Origin: Populus alba
Lineage: Eukaryota; Streptophyta; Magnoliopsida; Malpighiales; Salicaceae
DNA length: 64,000 nucleotides
NCBI RefSeq assembly: GCF_005239225.2
Contig: NC_133295.1
Coordinates: forward strand, 1,240,001 to 1,304,000
Direction of reading: 5' to 3'
Position 1 is the first letter of the stretch. Each line of letters opens with the position of its first letter. The notes below the pieces were generated by a model. That model made no database searches. It saw only the letters and a program-made list of their open reading frames with translations, and was not told the DNA's origin. Of the stretch, positions 1 through 10,725 are shown in pieces. The translations under genes and the position numbers were made by a program.

Positions 1-898
1 TGATGGCTAGAGCATATGATGGCTCACCTAGGCCAATACTTGGGACTTTAGAAGTGGAGCTATATGTGGGACCGCAGATGTTCCTAGTGACACTTCAGGT
101 TATGGATATTCACCCTTCCTATAGTATGTTGTTGGGAAGACCTTGGATCCACGCAGCGGGGGCAGTAGCTTCATCATTACACCAATGTTTGAAGTACATC
201 ATGAATGGGATGTTAGTAACCGTCAGGGCTGAGGAGGCAATAGCCATGACAAAGAATGTGGCTGTGCCTTTCATCGAAGCGGAGGATTGCAAGGATAACA
301 ATATCCATGCTTTTGAGATCGTGAACACTGACTGGGTACCAGAAAACACCGTGTTAAGAAGACCAAGGATCTCAGAAGCAGCCAGGATGGCAAGTCTATG
401 TTTCTTGAACCGTGGGGTCCCACGTCGATATAACCTCGCTTGCGGAATACCAGAAGGGGTTAATCCGACAAGGAAGAGAAAGGCTGATCAAAGATTTGGG
501 CTAGGATATCAACCTAACCAAGAGGATTATCGTTGGGCTGCTGATCGGAGAAGGACAAGAAGGATGGCTAGAATTAAAGGAAGAGATCTTGAAGAAGAAC
601 AGCTGGAAATCCCTCCCCTTAGCGTATCATTCCCAAGAGCTGCATACGTAGTGCAACATGATAAGGGAGCTGAAAGCCTGGGTCTAGAGTTGGCAAATAT
701 GAGCATAAACACCTTGGAGGGAAAGGAGAAGGAAAAAGGTGATGCGAAAGAAATAGCGGGAAAAGAAGATGAAGTGCTGCCACAACTGACGATCCATACA
801 CTAGAAGAAGTCTCCGCCAAGACCTTTGTGCGCAAGTTGGCTCAAGGCGAAAAGTTCCAGAATTGGGTGACCCAAGAAGCTCCAATGGTTTTCAAAAT
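1..898 (+). CDS. Gag-protease polyprotein, C-terminal part (element A1, exon 1)
   Basis: An open frame from the window edge to 902, the last codons of the gag-protease polyprotein. It aligns throughout with the C-terminal third of the element B gag-pro at 48324-51652. Shared landmarks are the ARAYDGSPRPI stretch just after the protease active site, DIHPSYSMLLGRPWIHAAGA around residues 35-52, and an acidic C-terminal tail ending in VFKM. The catalytic aspartate motif itself is upstream of the window. The TAA at 900-902 ends the unspliced frame. A GT at 899-900 is the proposed splice donor, so the exon is drawn to 898. The role would be processing of the element's own polyprotein. Confidence 0.85.
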
Positions 899-1107
899 GT
901 AAACCAACTTTGTTTGCCTTAGAATGTTTGTCATTTGCTTATGCTTGCTTTATTTTCTCTAGTTGACAATCGAGGCTCATGATGTCAGCTAGATTCTATG
1001 TTTGTCATGGAGCCCACCTTTTCCCTTTGAATAAATGTGAGATCATGCACTTTTTCAAAAATTGATTATTTATATATGCATTTACACCAAGCACTTCCCG
1101 CTTTCAG
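899..1107 (+). other. Intron between protease and reverse transcriptase (A1)
   Basis: The 209-bp segment starts with GTAAAC immediately at the gag-pro stop codon and ends with CTTTCAG. Removing it puts the upstream frame in phase with the RT frame. Element B has the same arrangement at 51653-51868, with donor and acceptor at homologous positions. An intron between pro and RT is a known feature of Ogre elements. Splicing is inferred here. Confidence 0.8.
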
Positions 1108-3462
1108 GAATCCTGAAAGCGGATCTCCTACAACATCACATACATCTAGCATCAAGAATAAATGGCCAAACTTGAACGAGCATGTAATATCTATGGAAGA
1201 AGAAGAGTGGGATGAAAGCAATATCAGTGAATTCACCAGGCTAGTAGAACAACAGGAACAGACTTGGAAGCCTGCCACCGAGGAACTCGAAACTATCAAT
1301 GTGGGCAATGGTCAGCTCAGGAAAGAGTTGAAAATAGGTACCTTAATTACTTCCGAACAAAGGATAAAACTGATCACCCTATTACAAGAATATTCGGATG
1401 TCTTTGCTTGGTCATATGAAGATATGCCCGGTTTGGATACAAGTATTGTAGAACACAAGATACCGTTGGAAGAAGGGTATAAGCCAGTCAAGCAGAAACT
1501 GAGGAGGGCCCACCCGGACGTCTGGATCAAGGTCAAGGCAGAACTCGAAAAGCAATGGGATGCTGGCTTTCTAGAAGTAGTTAGATATCCGCAATGGGTA
1601 TCTAACATTGTTGTGGTGCCTAAGAAGGAAGGGAAGATTAGAGTTTGTGTAGATTTTCGGAATTTGAATAGAGCTAGTCCTAAGGATGATTTTCCTCTAC
1701 CACACATAGATGTTTTAGTGGATAACGCTGCCCGAAGTTCCATTTATTCCTTTATGGACGGTTTTTCAGGATACAATCAAATAAAAATGGCTCCCGAGGA
1801 TAAGGCGAAAACAACTTTTGTCACACCTTGGGGGACCTACTGCTACAAGGTCATGCCATTTGGGTTAAAGAATGCGGGTGCAACATATCAAAGAGCAATG
1901 GTGACTCTATTCCACGACATGATGCACAAAGAAATTGAGGTGTATGTAGATGATATGATTGCCAAGTCTAAAAGGAACAAGATCATGTGGAAGTTTTAAG
2001 GAAGTTATTTTGAGAGGTTGAGGAAGTATGAACTAAGGCTTAATCCTGCAAAATGTTCATTCGGAGTTAAGTCGGGCAAGCTATTGGGATTTGTGGTAAG
2101 CGATAGAGGTATAGAGGTGGATCCAGACAAAGTAAGGGCCATTCAAGCTATGTCATCCCCTAAGACGGAGAAAGAAGTAAGAGGATTCTTAGGAAGGTTG
2201 AATTACATTGCTCGATTTATAGCTCAGCTAACAACAACATGCGAGCCTATATTCCGACTACTAAGGAAAAAGAACCCTGGAACCTGGAATGAGGAGTGTG
2301 AGGAGGCGTTCAATAAAATCAAGCATTATTTACAAAATCCACCTCTACTGGTGCCTCCTGTATCAGGGAAACCTCTAGTATTATATCTAACCGTAACTGA
2401 AGTAGCCATGGGATGTGTATTGGGTCAGCATGATGAAACCGGAAGGAAGGAAAGAGCTATTTATTACTTGAGTAAGAAATTCACTGAATGCGAGTCCAGA
2501 TACACGGAGATAGAAAAGTTGTGTTGTGCATTGGTGTGGGCGGCAAAGAGGTTGCGACATTACATGTTATACTATACCACTTGGTTGATTTCAAAATTGG
2601 ATCCCCTGAGGTATATTTGTAATAAGCCTTTTCTCTCAAGTCGAATTGCAAGGTGGCAGGTTTTATTAGCAGAATATGACATAGTGTACATGACAAGGAA
2701 AGCCGTAAAAGGGAGTGCCATTGCAGACCATCTGGCCGATAATGCTGTTGAAGATTACGAACCTTTGGATTTTGATTTCCCTGATGAAGATATATCGTCA
2801 ATAGAAAAGGAAGAAGAGAAGACAGAGTGGTGGACCATGTTTTTTGACGGGGCAGTAAATGTATATGGTAACGGGGCAGGGGCGGTAATAATCTCTCCTG
2901 ATAAGAAACAATACCCAGTTTCGGTCAAACTACATTTTGAGTGCACCAACAATACAGCTGAGTACGAAGCTTGTATACTCGGTTTAGAAGCGGCATTGGA
3001 GTTAAAGATAAAGAAGATAGATGTATATGGGGATTCGATGTTGATCATCTGCCAGGTCAAAGGGGAATGGCAAACCAAAGAGGAAAAGTTGAGGCCGTAC
3101 CAGGAATACCTATCCATGCTAGCAAAGAAATTTGAAGAAATTAGATTCACCCATCTAGGAAGGGAGGGGAACCATTTTGCGGATGCTTTGGCCACACTAG
3201 CTGCTATGACTACCATTGACCTCAAATGCAAGGTACAACCGGTACACATTGATATTAGAAATGATCCAGCGCACTGTTGTTTAGTCGAAGGAGAGGTGGA
3301 CGGACAACCTTGGTATTACGATATCAAGAATCTTGTGCGGAATCAGGAATATCCGGTGGGAGCTTCTAAAACGGATAAGAAAACCTTGAGAAGGTTGGCT
3401 ATAGACTTCTATTTAGATGGAGAGATTTTATATAAAAGATCATTTGATGGTACCCTGTTAAG
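1108..3462 (+). pseudogene. Pol: reverse transcriptase, RNase H and second (archaeal-type) RNase H, frameshifted (A1)
   Basis: The RT domain shows the polymerase motif YVDD at 1943-1954, preceded by FMDGFSGYNQI and MPFGLKNAGATYQ. The normal Ty3 RNase H follows (LYLTVTEVAMGCVLGQ, about 2379-2430, to the CCALVWAAKRLR region). A second RNase H begins near 2825 with its catalytic acids visible: FDGAVN (Asp codon 2846-2848), NNTAEYEA (Glu about 2960) and YGDSML (Asp about 3032). The reading frame is broken by a 1-base loss near 1970-1980 and a 1-base gain in a TTTT run at 2008-2011, which restores the frame. A further 5-base difference from B near 3465-3490 shifts into the integrase frame. Two RNase H domains are diagnostic of the TAT/Ogre lineage. 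The homopolymer change could also be a sequencing error. Confidence 0.9.
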
Positions 3463-4554
3463 GTGTTTGAGGCAGATGCTAGAAAGGCATTAAGAGAGGT
3501 CCATGAGGGGATTTGTTCAACCCATGCTAGCGGGCACATGATGGCAAGGAAAATCCAAAGGGCTGGTTATTTTTGGATGACACTAGAAAAAGATTGTATC
3601 GACTATGTCAGAAAATGTCACAAATGTCAAATTTACAGTGATAAGGTCAATATGCCACCAGCTCCTCTGTTTAACTTAACATCTCCATGGCCTTTCGCGA
3701 TGTGGGGAATTGATGTGATTGGACCTGTAAACCCAAAAGCGAGCAATGGTCATAGATTTATCCTCGTGGCTATTGACTACTTTACAAAATGGGTAGAAGC
3801 CGGGTCATTTGCTCATGTGACACAAAAAGTGGTGAAGAAATTTATTGAGAGAGATTTGATATGTCGGTATGGTCCCCCAGAGCAGATTATAACTGATAAT
3901 GCCCAGAATTTCAACGGCAAGATGATAATAGAGCTCTGCACTAAATGGAAAATCAAGCATTCCAATTCTTCGCCATATAGACCAAAGATGAATGGGGCGG
4001 TAGAAGCTGCTAACAAGAATGTCAAAAAGATTGTTCAGAAAATGGTAGTCACCTATAAGGATTGGCATGAGATGTTACCATTTGCCCTTCATGCATATCG
4101 CACCGCAGTTCGAACCTCAACAGGGACTACCCCATATTCTTTGGTGTACGGTATGGAAGCAGTGATGCCTTTGGAAGTGGAAATCCCATCGTTAAGAGTG
4201 TTAATAGATTCTGAGATAGAAGAGGCCGAGTGGGCCAGAGTGAGATATGAGCAATTGAACTTGATCAGTGAGAAGAGGATGGCCGCAATATGTCATCACC
4301 AACTTTATCAGAAACGAATGGCTAAGGCGTATGATAAGAAGGTTAGACCGCGTTTGTTTCAAGAAGGGGATCTAGTATTGAAGAAAATATTGTCATTACC
4401 AGGAGATGATCAAAGCAAATGGGCACCAAATTATGAGGGTCCTTATGTAGTAACAAAGGCATTCTCAGGAGGAGCGTTGAAGTTAGCTAGAATGGATGGA
4501 GAAGACCTAGCTCGGCCTGTGAATTCTGACTCTGTAAAAAGATATTACGCTTGA
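3463..4554 (+). CDS. Integrase (A1)
   Basis: The frame continues pol after the third frameshift. It has the zinc-binding HHCC region (HEGICSTHASGH followed by CHKCQ) and then the DD35E catalytic core. The acids are Asp in GIDVIGP (3712-3714), Asp in ITDNAQ (3895-3897) and Glu in AVEAAN (4003-4005); the last two are separated by 35 residues, the expected spacing. The C-terminal part has FQEGDLVLKK and SKWAPNYEGPYVV, the GPY-type DNA-binding end. No chromodomain is seen. It ends at a TGA eight residues after the LARPVNSD stretch, exactly as in element B. This domain is undamaged. Confidence 0.92.
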   Translation: MFEADARKALREVHEGICSTHASGHMMARKIQRAGYFWMTLEKDCIDYVRKCHKCQIYSDKVNMPPAPLFNLTSPWPFAMWGIDVIGPVNPKASNGHRFILVAIDYFTKWVEAGSFAHVTQKVVKKFIERDLICRYGPPEQIITDNAQNFNGKMIIELCTKWKIKHSNSSPYRPKMNGAVEAANKNVKKIVQKMVVTYKDWHEMLPFALHAYRTAVRTSTGTTPYSLVYGMEAVMPLEVEIPSLRVLIDSEIEEAEWARVRYEQLNLISEKRMAAICHHQLYQKRMAKAYDKKVRPRLFQEGDLVLKKILSLPGDDQSKWAPNYEGPYVVTKAFSGGALKLARMDGEDLARPVNSDSVKRYYA

Positions 4555-5225
4555 TGTAGTTCCCTAAATTAATAAAGCAAAGTTTGGCCATTGATTTCTT
4601 TCCTTTTGTGCATTGATCTCACAACAATCATTTTTTGCATTAATCCCAACAGTGCATCTCCTCACTCATTTAAAAAGTTTAGCATCGACTGAACGAATGT
4701 CTTCTCTATATAAAAGCTCAAACTAGGATCACACCTCTACACTGGGGGCAATACAAGATGTTTTATGAAAAGTTTTACAGAAGCTTATAGATTTGAAAAC
4801 CAAGCTAAAGCATTTGACAAAAGCATGACATAAAGGCAAGAACAAGTCTTACATTTTGAGAAAAGGATTACTTGAGGAAAGTCAAATACTTCTTCTCCAA
4901 GAATATGATAAAAAGACAACACGAAAGATGAATCCAGCATACGACTTCAAAAGCAAGCTCATGTTACGAGGGAGTCTCGTGAACTAGAAAAGAGGATGGG
5001 GGGCCTACGTTTCAAAACCAGGTACGAATGCATGCATTGCATCTAATCATAAAGTCATTGCACGTATGTTTTTTTTATCGTTACAGGAGGAGATCTTAGT
5101 GCATTCCAACGAGATTATGGACGAAGAAAGAATCATTGAGTTGAGTCTAGAACAGAAAGAAGAGAAGATAATATTTTTCAGACCCTGCCAGCAGGAAGAA
5201 CGACATCGATAGCAAGTGGTAAAAG
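4555..5225 (+). other. Noncoding segment after integrase (A1)
   Basis: No gene is visible. A stretch near 4725-4752 (aggatcacac, then acactggggg) is shared with element B near 55770, so the segment is conserved between families. A possible mini-intron lies at 5022-5086: CCAG before GTACGA, ending with a T-rich run and TTACAG. It is only 65 bp and unproven. Confidence 0.6.
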
Positions 5226-6126
5226 GGAATCGTCAGATGGGATTCCAAGTTGTTTGGTTAAAAGAGATCGCAAGAAGGGATTTCGTTTTTCGATGAAGAT
5301 CGCCAGAAGGGACTTCATATTTCAGCTTTGAATAAAAGGAAATCGCCAGATGGGATTCCAGGTTGCTTGAGATAGCCAGAAGGGATCTCGTGTTTCACTA
5401 TTGTGGAGGTCACCAGATGGGACCTCACACTTCACGTTGGTTAAAAGGAGTCGCCAGATGGGATTCCAGGTTGTTTGAGATCGCCAGAAGGGATCTCGTG
5501 TTTCACTATTGTGGAGGTCGCCAGATGGGACCTCACACTTCACGTTGGTTAAAAGGAGTCGCCAGATGGGATTCCAGGTTGTTTGAGATCGCCAGAAGGG
5601 ATCTCGTGTTTCACTATTGTGGAGGTCGCCAGATGGGACCTCACACTTCACGTTGGTTAAAAGGAATCGCCAGATGGGATTCCAGGTTGTTTGAGATCGC
5701 CAGAAGGGATCTCGTGTTTCACTATTGTGGAGGTCGCCAGATGGGACCTCACACTTCACGTTGGTTAAAAGGAATCACCAGATGGGATTCCAGGTTGTTT
5801 GAGATCGCCAGAAGGGATCTCGTGTTTCACTATTGTGGAGGTCGCCAGATGGGACCTCACACTTAATGTCGGTTAAAAGGAATCGCCAGATGGGATTCCA
5901 GGTTGTTTGAAATCGCCAGAAGGGGTTGCGCGTTTCACTATTTTGGGAGGTCGCCGGATGGGACCTCATACTTCATGTTTGTTAATAGGAATCCCAGATG
6001 GGATTATAAGTTTGATTAAAGGAGATCACCAGAAGGGATCTCGCATTTCGATATTTTTCAAAAAGGGGTCGCCAGAAGGGACCTCATATTTCATTTTTGT
6101 TAAAGGGAATTTCCAGATGGGATTCC
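5226..6126 (+). repeat. Tandem array of about 25 small hairpins (A1), five copies of a 108-bp unit at its core
   Basis: The subunit is about 36 bp: a 6-base arm, the loop GCCAGATGG or GCCAGAAGG, then the reverse-complement arm. Arms seen include GGAATC/GATTCC, GAGATC/GATCTC and GAGGTC/GACCTC, plus GGAGTC/GATTCC and GGGGTC/GACCTC with G-U pairs. Three subunits form a 108-bp unit repeated at 5436, 5544, 5652, 5760 and 5868. The array lies between integrase and the polypurine tract. Long open frames across it on both strands are a by-product of the repeat and I do not call them genes. Confidence 0.9.
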
Positions 6127-6259
6127 GATGGCCGAAGAGGATTGTTGTAAAGAAAGAGTTTCAGATCGATCCAGCTTCGACCAGATCAGTTTTCGGGAGT
6201 TTAGTTGGTACTATCTTTATAAAACTTACTGCGCAAAACCTTCGCTCCGTAAGCTCTAT

Positions 6260-6269
6260 AAAGAGGGGG
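6260..6269 (+). promoter_or_regulatory. Polypurine tract (A1)
   Basis: AAAGAGGGGG lies four bases before the 3' LTR start. It is the plus-strand DNA primer site. The equivalent tract in B is at 57753-57763, and in C it is on the minus strand at 19531-19542. Confidence 0.85.
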
Positions 6270-7286
6270 CATCTGTTGTAACCCATTTTTGGGTCCCCGC
6301 AATAAAATAAAATAAATAGCCAAAGAAGGTTAGAAAAATGACAAGAGGCAGAAGCGCTCGGAAAATGGTCAGAAAATTGGTCAAGGAGTATAAAGATACA
6401 AAGATTGGATTTTTGACAAAATATTCTTGAAGGATGAGAACCCTATTGAGAAGAAAATTTTGAATTTTGAGGAGAGAAGCCCAAATTTGGATGTTTATGG
6501 GTTTAATTGTTTTTTTATTGGATTTATAGGGGATTTGATTGCAAGAAAATTGATTTTTTAAGTCAATTTGGGCTTTAAATTGAAGAAATTAAAGTCCTGG
6601 GGCCAAATTATGATTTTTAGGAATTTATTAAGTCAAATCAGGGGCTTAATTGCATAAATATTGAAGTTTAATGGCCAATTAGGGTTTAATTGTGAAAATC
6701 CGAAACCAGGGACCAATTTGGAAAGGCGCAAAGATAGGGGGGCTGTTTGGAGTTGATTGAGGGGCCTAATTGAAGAAATTGGAAGTTTATTGATCAATTG
6801 AGGGCTAAATTGCATAATTTAGAGGCCAAGGACCAAAGTGGAAAAGGCGGCCAACTTGGCGGACAAGACCGAAATTGTCAGGGGATGCAATTGAAAGGAA
6901 CAAAAAATAATTGGGGGACTGATGTGAACGTTGGGCGCATTTTCTGACGCCAAATTTAAATGAAACGGCGCGTTTTCTCCAAAACGACACCGTTTCATGC
7001 GTTTAAAAAAAAAAAAAAAAAAAAAAAGACCAAACGGTGCCGTTTTGAACGGCACTGTTTCTCTTCTTCTTCCCCCCCGCAGGCGTAGCAGAGGAGAGGA
7101 AAACCGGGGTTTTTGTCCCCGCCTCTCTCCTCACGTGCCATGGCCCGACGCCCCACACTTTGGGACCCCCGAAGCCGAAGCCGCTGGCCGACCACCCGCC
7201 GCGCCACCGAACCCGAGAGAAGCACCTTGGCAGCGGCGCCTGCCGGCCAGCACGCCTTGTTCCCCCATGCATGCCCCGATATTGCC

Positions 7287-7295
7287 TATAAATAG
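7287..7295 (+). promoter_or_regulatory. LTR A TATA box
   Basis: TATAAATAG, about 230 bp downstream of the AACGG cluster and upstream of an AG-rich leader. The same box is present in the A2 LTR (38983-38991), and B has TATAAATAG at 44292 and 58851. Confidence 0.75.
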
Positions 7296-7667
7296 AGAAG
7301 AAGCAGAGTGAGAAGGAGAGGGAGGAGGACCGATGGAGTGACCCGAAAAAAAAAAAAAAAAAACCGAGACAGTTGAGAGAGAGAGGAAGAGAGAGAAACA
7401 CCATAACAGAGGAGAGAGTTACCAAAAAACCCAAGAAAACCGAAAGCAAAGGGAAGGTTTGAAACCAGGAGGGAAGTGAGAAAACCGAAACCAAGCAAAC
7501 GAACCGAGAGGACGTCGCCGGACCACTTGGAATTCGCCGTGAGGAGTCGACAGGAGTAGGTCACTGCCACCGCCTCCACCGCAGCACCGCCAGCAAGCCA
7601 TCGTCTCCGCCGCGCCAGGTACGCCTCCTCCCCTGCACATTTTTTTTCTTGTTTTATTTCTTGCCCC

Positions 7668-7695
7668 CTGCATGCAGAATCGTTTCTGCATGCAG
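7668..7695 (+). promoter_or_regulatory. Inverted repeat in LTR A, downstream of a splice-donor-like site
   Basis: CTGCATGCAGAA and TTCTGCATGCAG form 12-bp arms around a 4-base loop. The same arms occur in the A2 LTR (39367-39394) and in both B LTRs (44854-44882, 59417-59445). In LTR A it lies about 50 bp after the CCAG/GTACG donor-like site. Confidence 0.7.
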
Positions 7696-8881
7696 GAGGC
7701 ACGGGGGGGAAAATAATTCCCCCCCCGTTCATTTCTTTTTTTTCTTTTGGGCCAGACAGGGTCTGGCCCAATGATATGGGTCTGGGCCGGTCTGGCCCAG
7801 ATTGCGGGTCTGGGCCGGTCCGGCCCAGAAGACAAGACACTGTTGGGCCGAGTCCGGCCCAACGTCTTTTGGGGCTGGAGTCCGGCCCAATTAATTGGGC
7901 CGGCCCAGCCCATTTAATATATTAATATATTATTATATTATTATATTATGCATGTGTGTATATATATTTTTTTTTTTCTTTTTCAAAAAAAAAAATAAAA
8001 AAAAATAGAAAAAATTCTGAAAAGTAAAAAAAAAAATATATTGTTGTTCTTGGTATATATTGATTTGCATTTTTTACTATGGGGATATAATTTCAGTATA
8101 TAAAAAAAACACCTGTTTTCGTAAAAAAAAAAAAAGAGTTTATAAAAAAAAAAATGTTTTGTTTTTCATGCATACGGCCAATACACTAGCATGTTTTGAA
8201 TGTTCCTTTTATATATAAAAAAAATATTGGAAGTTTTGAAAATGTGTTTTCGCATAGATTTCTTAAACACAAAATCATTTTCTTGCATTTGTGGATTTTA
8301 CAAACCGTTTGTAAAACTCCAAAGGGTATTGGCCAATATTCCAAAAACTATAAAAATCTTATTTTCGGAGGAGAAGTTGTGATTATTGTTCACCGCTAAT
8401 GTTTGGATGAAGAAATCCTTAAAAGGACGAACATCCAAAATATTATCGGGAGTAATAAATCAACGCACAGGTTTGAAAGAAGCTTTGGCTGCGATCGAGA
8501 ATATTTCAAAATTAAAATTTTTTTTCCACGGTTTACGAGCCGTGAAAAGTAATTTTTTTTTTTTAGAAATTGTGAAATTTTCTTCGTTCTTTTTATTCTC
8601 TTTTCCTTGCGATTTACGAGTTGACGGGATTAGAAAACACCAACACCATAGACTATAGAGCAAACCAAACACCAAGCAGCTTACTTTAGGTAGGGCGTAT
8701 TAGGGGTGCTAGTACCTTCCCTTTACGCAACCCGTCCCTTGCTTTAGAATCTCTGAAAGACCAGTTAGGGTTCCTAGTGACCAAATACTAGGTGGCGACT
8801 CCAAAGAACCAAATCCTTAGAACACAACGAAAATCGCCAGCCGATGTCGTGCCTTTATAAAAATTTTTTTGGGGTGTGACA

Positions 8882-9089
8882 CCTCTGATTTAAATTTAAT
8901 TCAAAAAATTCTAAACATGATATAAGATATTTTATTTTAAATTATTTTTTATATATTTTCAGATTTGTTTGATGTGTTGACATTGAAAATAAATTATAAA
9001 ATATATTATTTTAATATTTTTTAAATAAAAAATATTTTTTAAAAATAACAATTAACGAATTCCCTTGTTTAATACTAACCATTTTCAAT
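8882..9089. other. AT-rich spacer
   Basis: No coding signal. The text resembles an AT-rich dispersed repeat seen again near 11610-11790 and 37400-37560, of a type I associate with Salicaceae genomes (from memory, not checked). Confidence 0.5.
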
Positions 9090-10725
9090 AGGATGTTCTC
9101 TTATCCCACGTTTAAGGAGAAAAAAATTATGAGGGATTAATTGTTAAGGGGTTATATTGAAGTATAAAATAGTATAAGGATCAAATTAAGATAGAATGTA
9201 TAGTGAAAGGATAAAAAAAACAACATTAGTAAAAGGCGTGTGGCCAAAACATGTCGAAGTCAGCTAACCAGAGGAGAAAGGCAAGTTTTGAGGCCAATAC
9301 AAAATTGATTGTATTTGATGAATGCTAATCTTAATTTTGAGGCCAACATGTCGAAGTCATACTTTAAGTGGGACCGCTGTTTTTTACCATTAATTTCTGG
9401 CCTATAGGATGATGCGATAAGAATCATGATTTTTAAGAGAGGATGTCGTTTGTTGCGTGTAAACCACGCCTCCATGAAACAGATTTGGAGAGAGATATGA
9501 ATATGACTCTTTTCTTGCCACTTGGAATTTATGCAGGCTTGCCATCAATGTTATAACCCGGTCAAGTTGAAAGATATATGGGTTAATTTAGATTGATATT
9601 GATAAATTTAAAACAATATTATTTTTAATATGTTATATAATATAGTTAAAACATTGTTGTTTTAAGTATTTTAAAAAGTTTAAATAGTGTTTGACATGAT
9701 AATAGATTTAATTAGATGAACTTACTTACTTTGTTTAAGACTTAACCTTAGTTGAGTTCTAAGTTGATTAATATCACATATTCTATAATATAGGAAAAAA
9801 ATTAGTAAATTAGAGTGGGTCACAAAAAATTACTTTATTGGTAAATAAAATGAACTACAAAAGAGTTTACAATATGATTGATTTACTTCATATAATTTAA
9901 ATTAAAAATTAAACATATATTTCCTCTACCTCAAAAAAAATGAAAACAAATACAAATTAATTATTGAATTTCTAAGTAATTTTGTTTTCCCTATTTTCAA
10001 ACTTCAAACATAATAATTCCTCATCTAATTTTTTTAATCAGATGCAATAATTTATTATTCGTATGAAATAAAAAATCACTATATTTATCTCTTAATTTTG
10101 TTAAAAAATAAAGCATTTATTTCAAAGCATAGATTTTGTGATTAATTCCTTTGTTTTCTACTATGATCACTTTGTTTTTGGGATTGAGAGTGATAGATTA
10201 TCATCTAATTAATTTTAAAATTGAAATCATAATTATCACATATTAATTTCCTCCGCCTCAAAATAAATGAAAAAAAATGAATTATTGAATTCCTAAGTAA
10301 TTTTATTTTTTTCTATTTTCAGACTTCGAATATAATAATTCCTCATCTAATTTTATTAATCGGATGCAATAATTTATTATCCCTATGAAAAAAAAAATCA
10401 CTATTATCTATATCTCTATTATCTATACGAAGCATGTTAAGAAGGGTGACATAATGGGAATCATGTACTAATAAGAAGGGTGACATCTCTTTTTAGCAAA
10501 TTATATATCTCTTAATGGGAGCCAATTTGAAGGCGATCGAATCAAAATTGGTTGCTTCGTGCAAAGGGAATCCCTTTCGTTCTTTTGCACCAAAAAGTCA
10601 TAAAAAATGATTCCAAAACAAACACCACATACACCCTCCAAGAAGGAAACGATTTTGCTGAAAGGAATAGGCAATAAATACCTCCGTTTAAATCACTTTC
10701 AGTGGAAAATTATAAAACCTATTAA
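9090..10725. repeat. Duplicated spacer block, copy 1
   Basis: The block begins near GTTCTCTTATCCCACG and ends near a word GGAATAGGCAATAAATA with its downstream text. The same ordered landmarks recur about 2.0-2.1 kb further on (11228-12790). It contains its own internal repeat: a segment with CCTCATCTAATTT and GATGCAATAATTTATTAT occurs at about 10019 and 10340. No gene is seen. Confidence 0.7.

Larger units (their letters stand above)
1..8881 (+). mobile_element. Element A1: 3' part of an Ogre/TAT-type Ty3/Gypsy retrotransposon
   Basis: The parts run in element order: end of gag-protease, intron, RT, RNase H, second RNase H, integrase, noncoding tail with a hairpin array, polypurine tract and 3' LTR. 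The 5' LTR, ORF1 and most of gag lie left of the window. The domain order and the two RNase H domains match element B and identify the Ogre/TAT lineage. Pol carries frameshifts, so this copy is probably dead. Its LTR is nearly identical to the A2 LTR at 37976-40583, so A1 and A2 belong to one recently expanded family. The 3' flank begins cctct; the matching 5' flank is out of view. Confidence 0.93.
6274..8881 (+). repeat. LTR, family A (3' LTR of A1)
   Basis: It starts TGTTGTAACCC, ends GGGGTGTGACA, and is 2608 bp long, the same length as the A2 LTR at 37976-40583. U3 is a phased AT-rich region followed by a cluster of AACGG words (6963-7060). A TATA box is at 7287. The transcribed part holds AG-rich and CT-rich runs, a CCAG/GTACG donor-like site at 7619, an inverted repeat at 7668-7695 and many GGGCC words. 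U5 ends with a PBS-like word at 8793-8803. Differences from the A2 copy are mostly one-base changes in homopolymers. Confidence 0.92.

Noticed and set aside
5322..5969. Long repetitive open frames on both strands (145 and 167 codons) resembling tandem-repeat proteins
   Set aside because: They follow from the 108-bp unit being a multiple of three without stops. The DNA hairpin structure explains the repeat, there is no start context, and the location is the element 3' noncoding region.
5226..6126. A CRISPR array (short regular repeats)
   Set aside because: No unique spacers; the variable parts are paired hairpin arms. It lies in a plant retrotransposon with no cas genes.
7003..7913. 163-184 codon minus-strand frames in LTR A and their copies at 38693-39588
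   Set aside because: Antisense to the LTR transcript, poly-Phe/Leu composition from A-rich runs, no domain; lengths differ between copies because of homopolymer changes.
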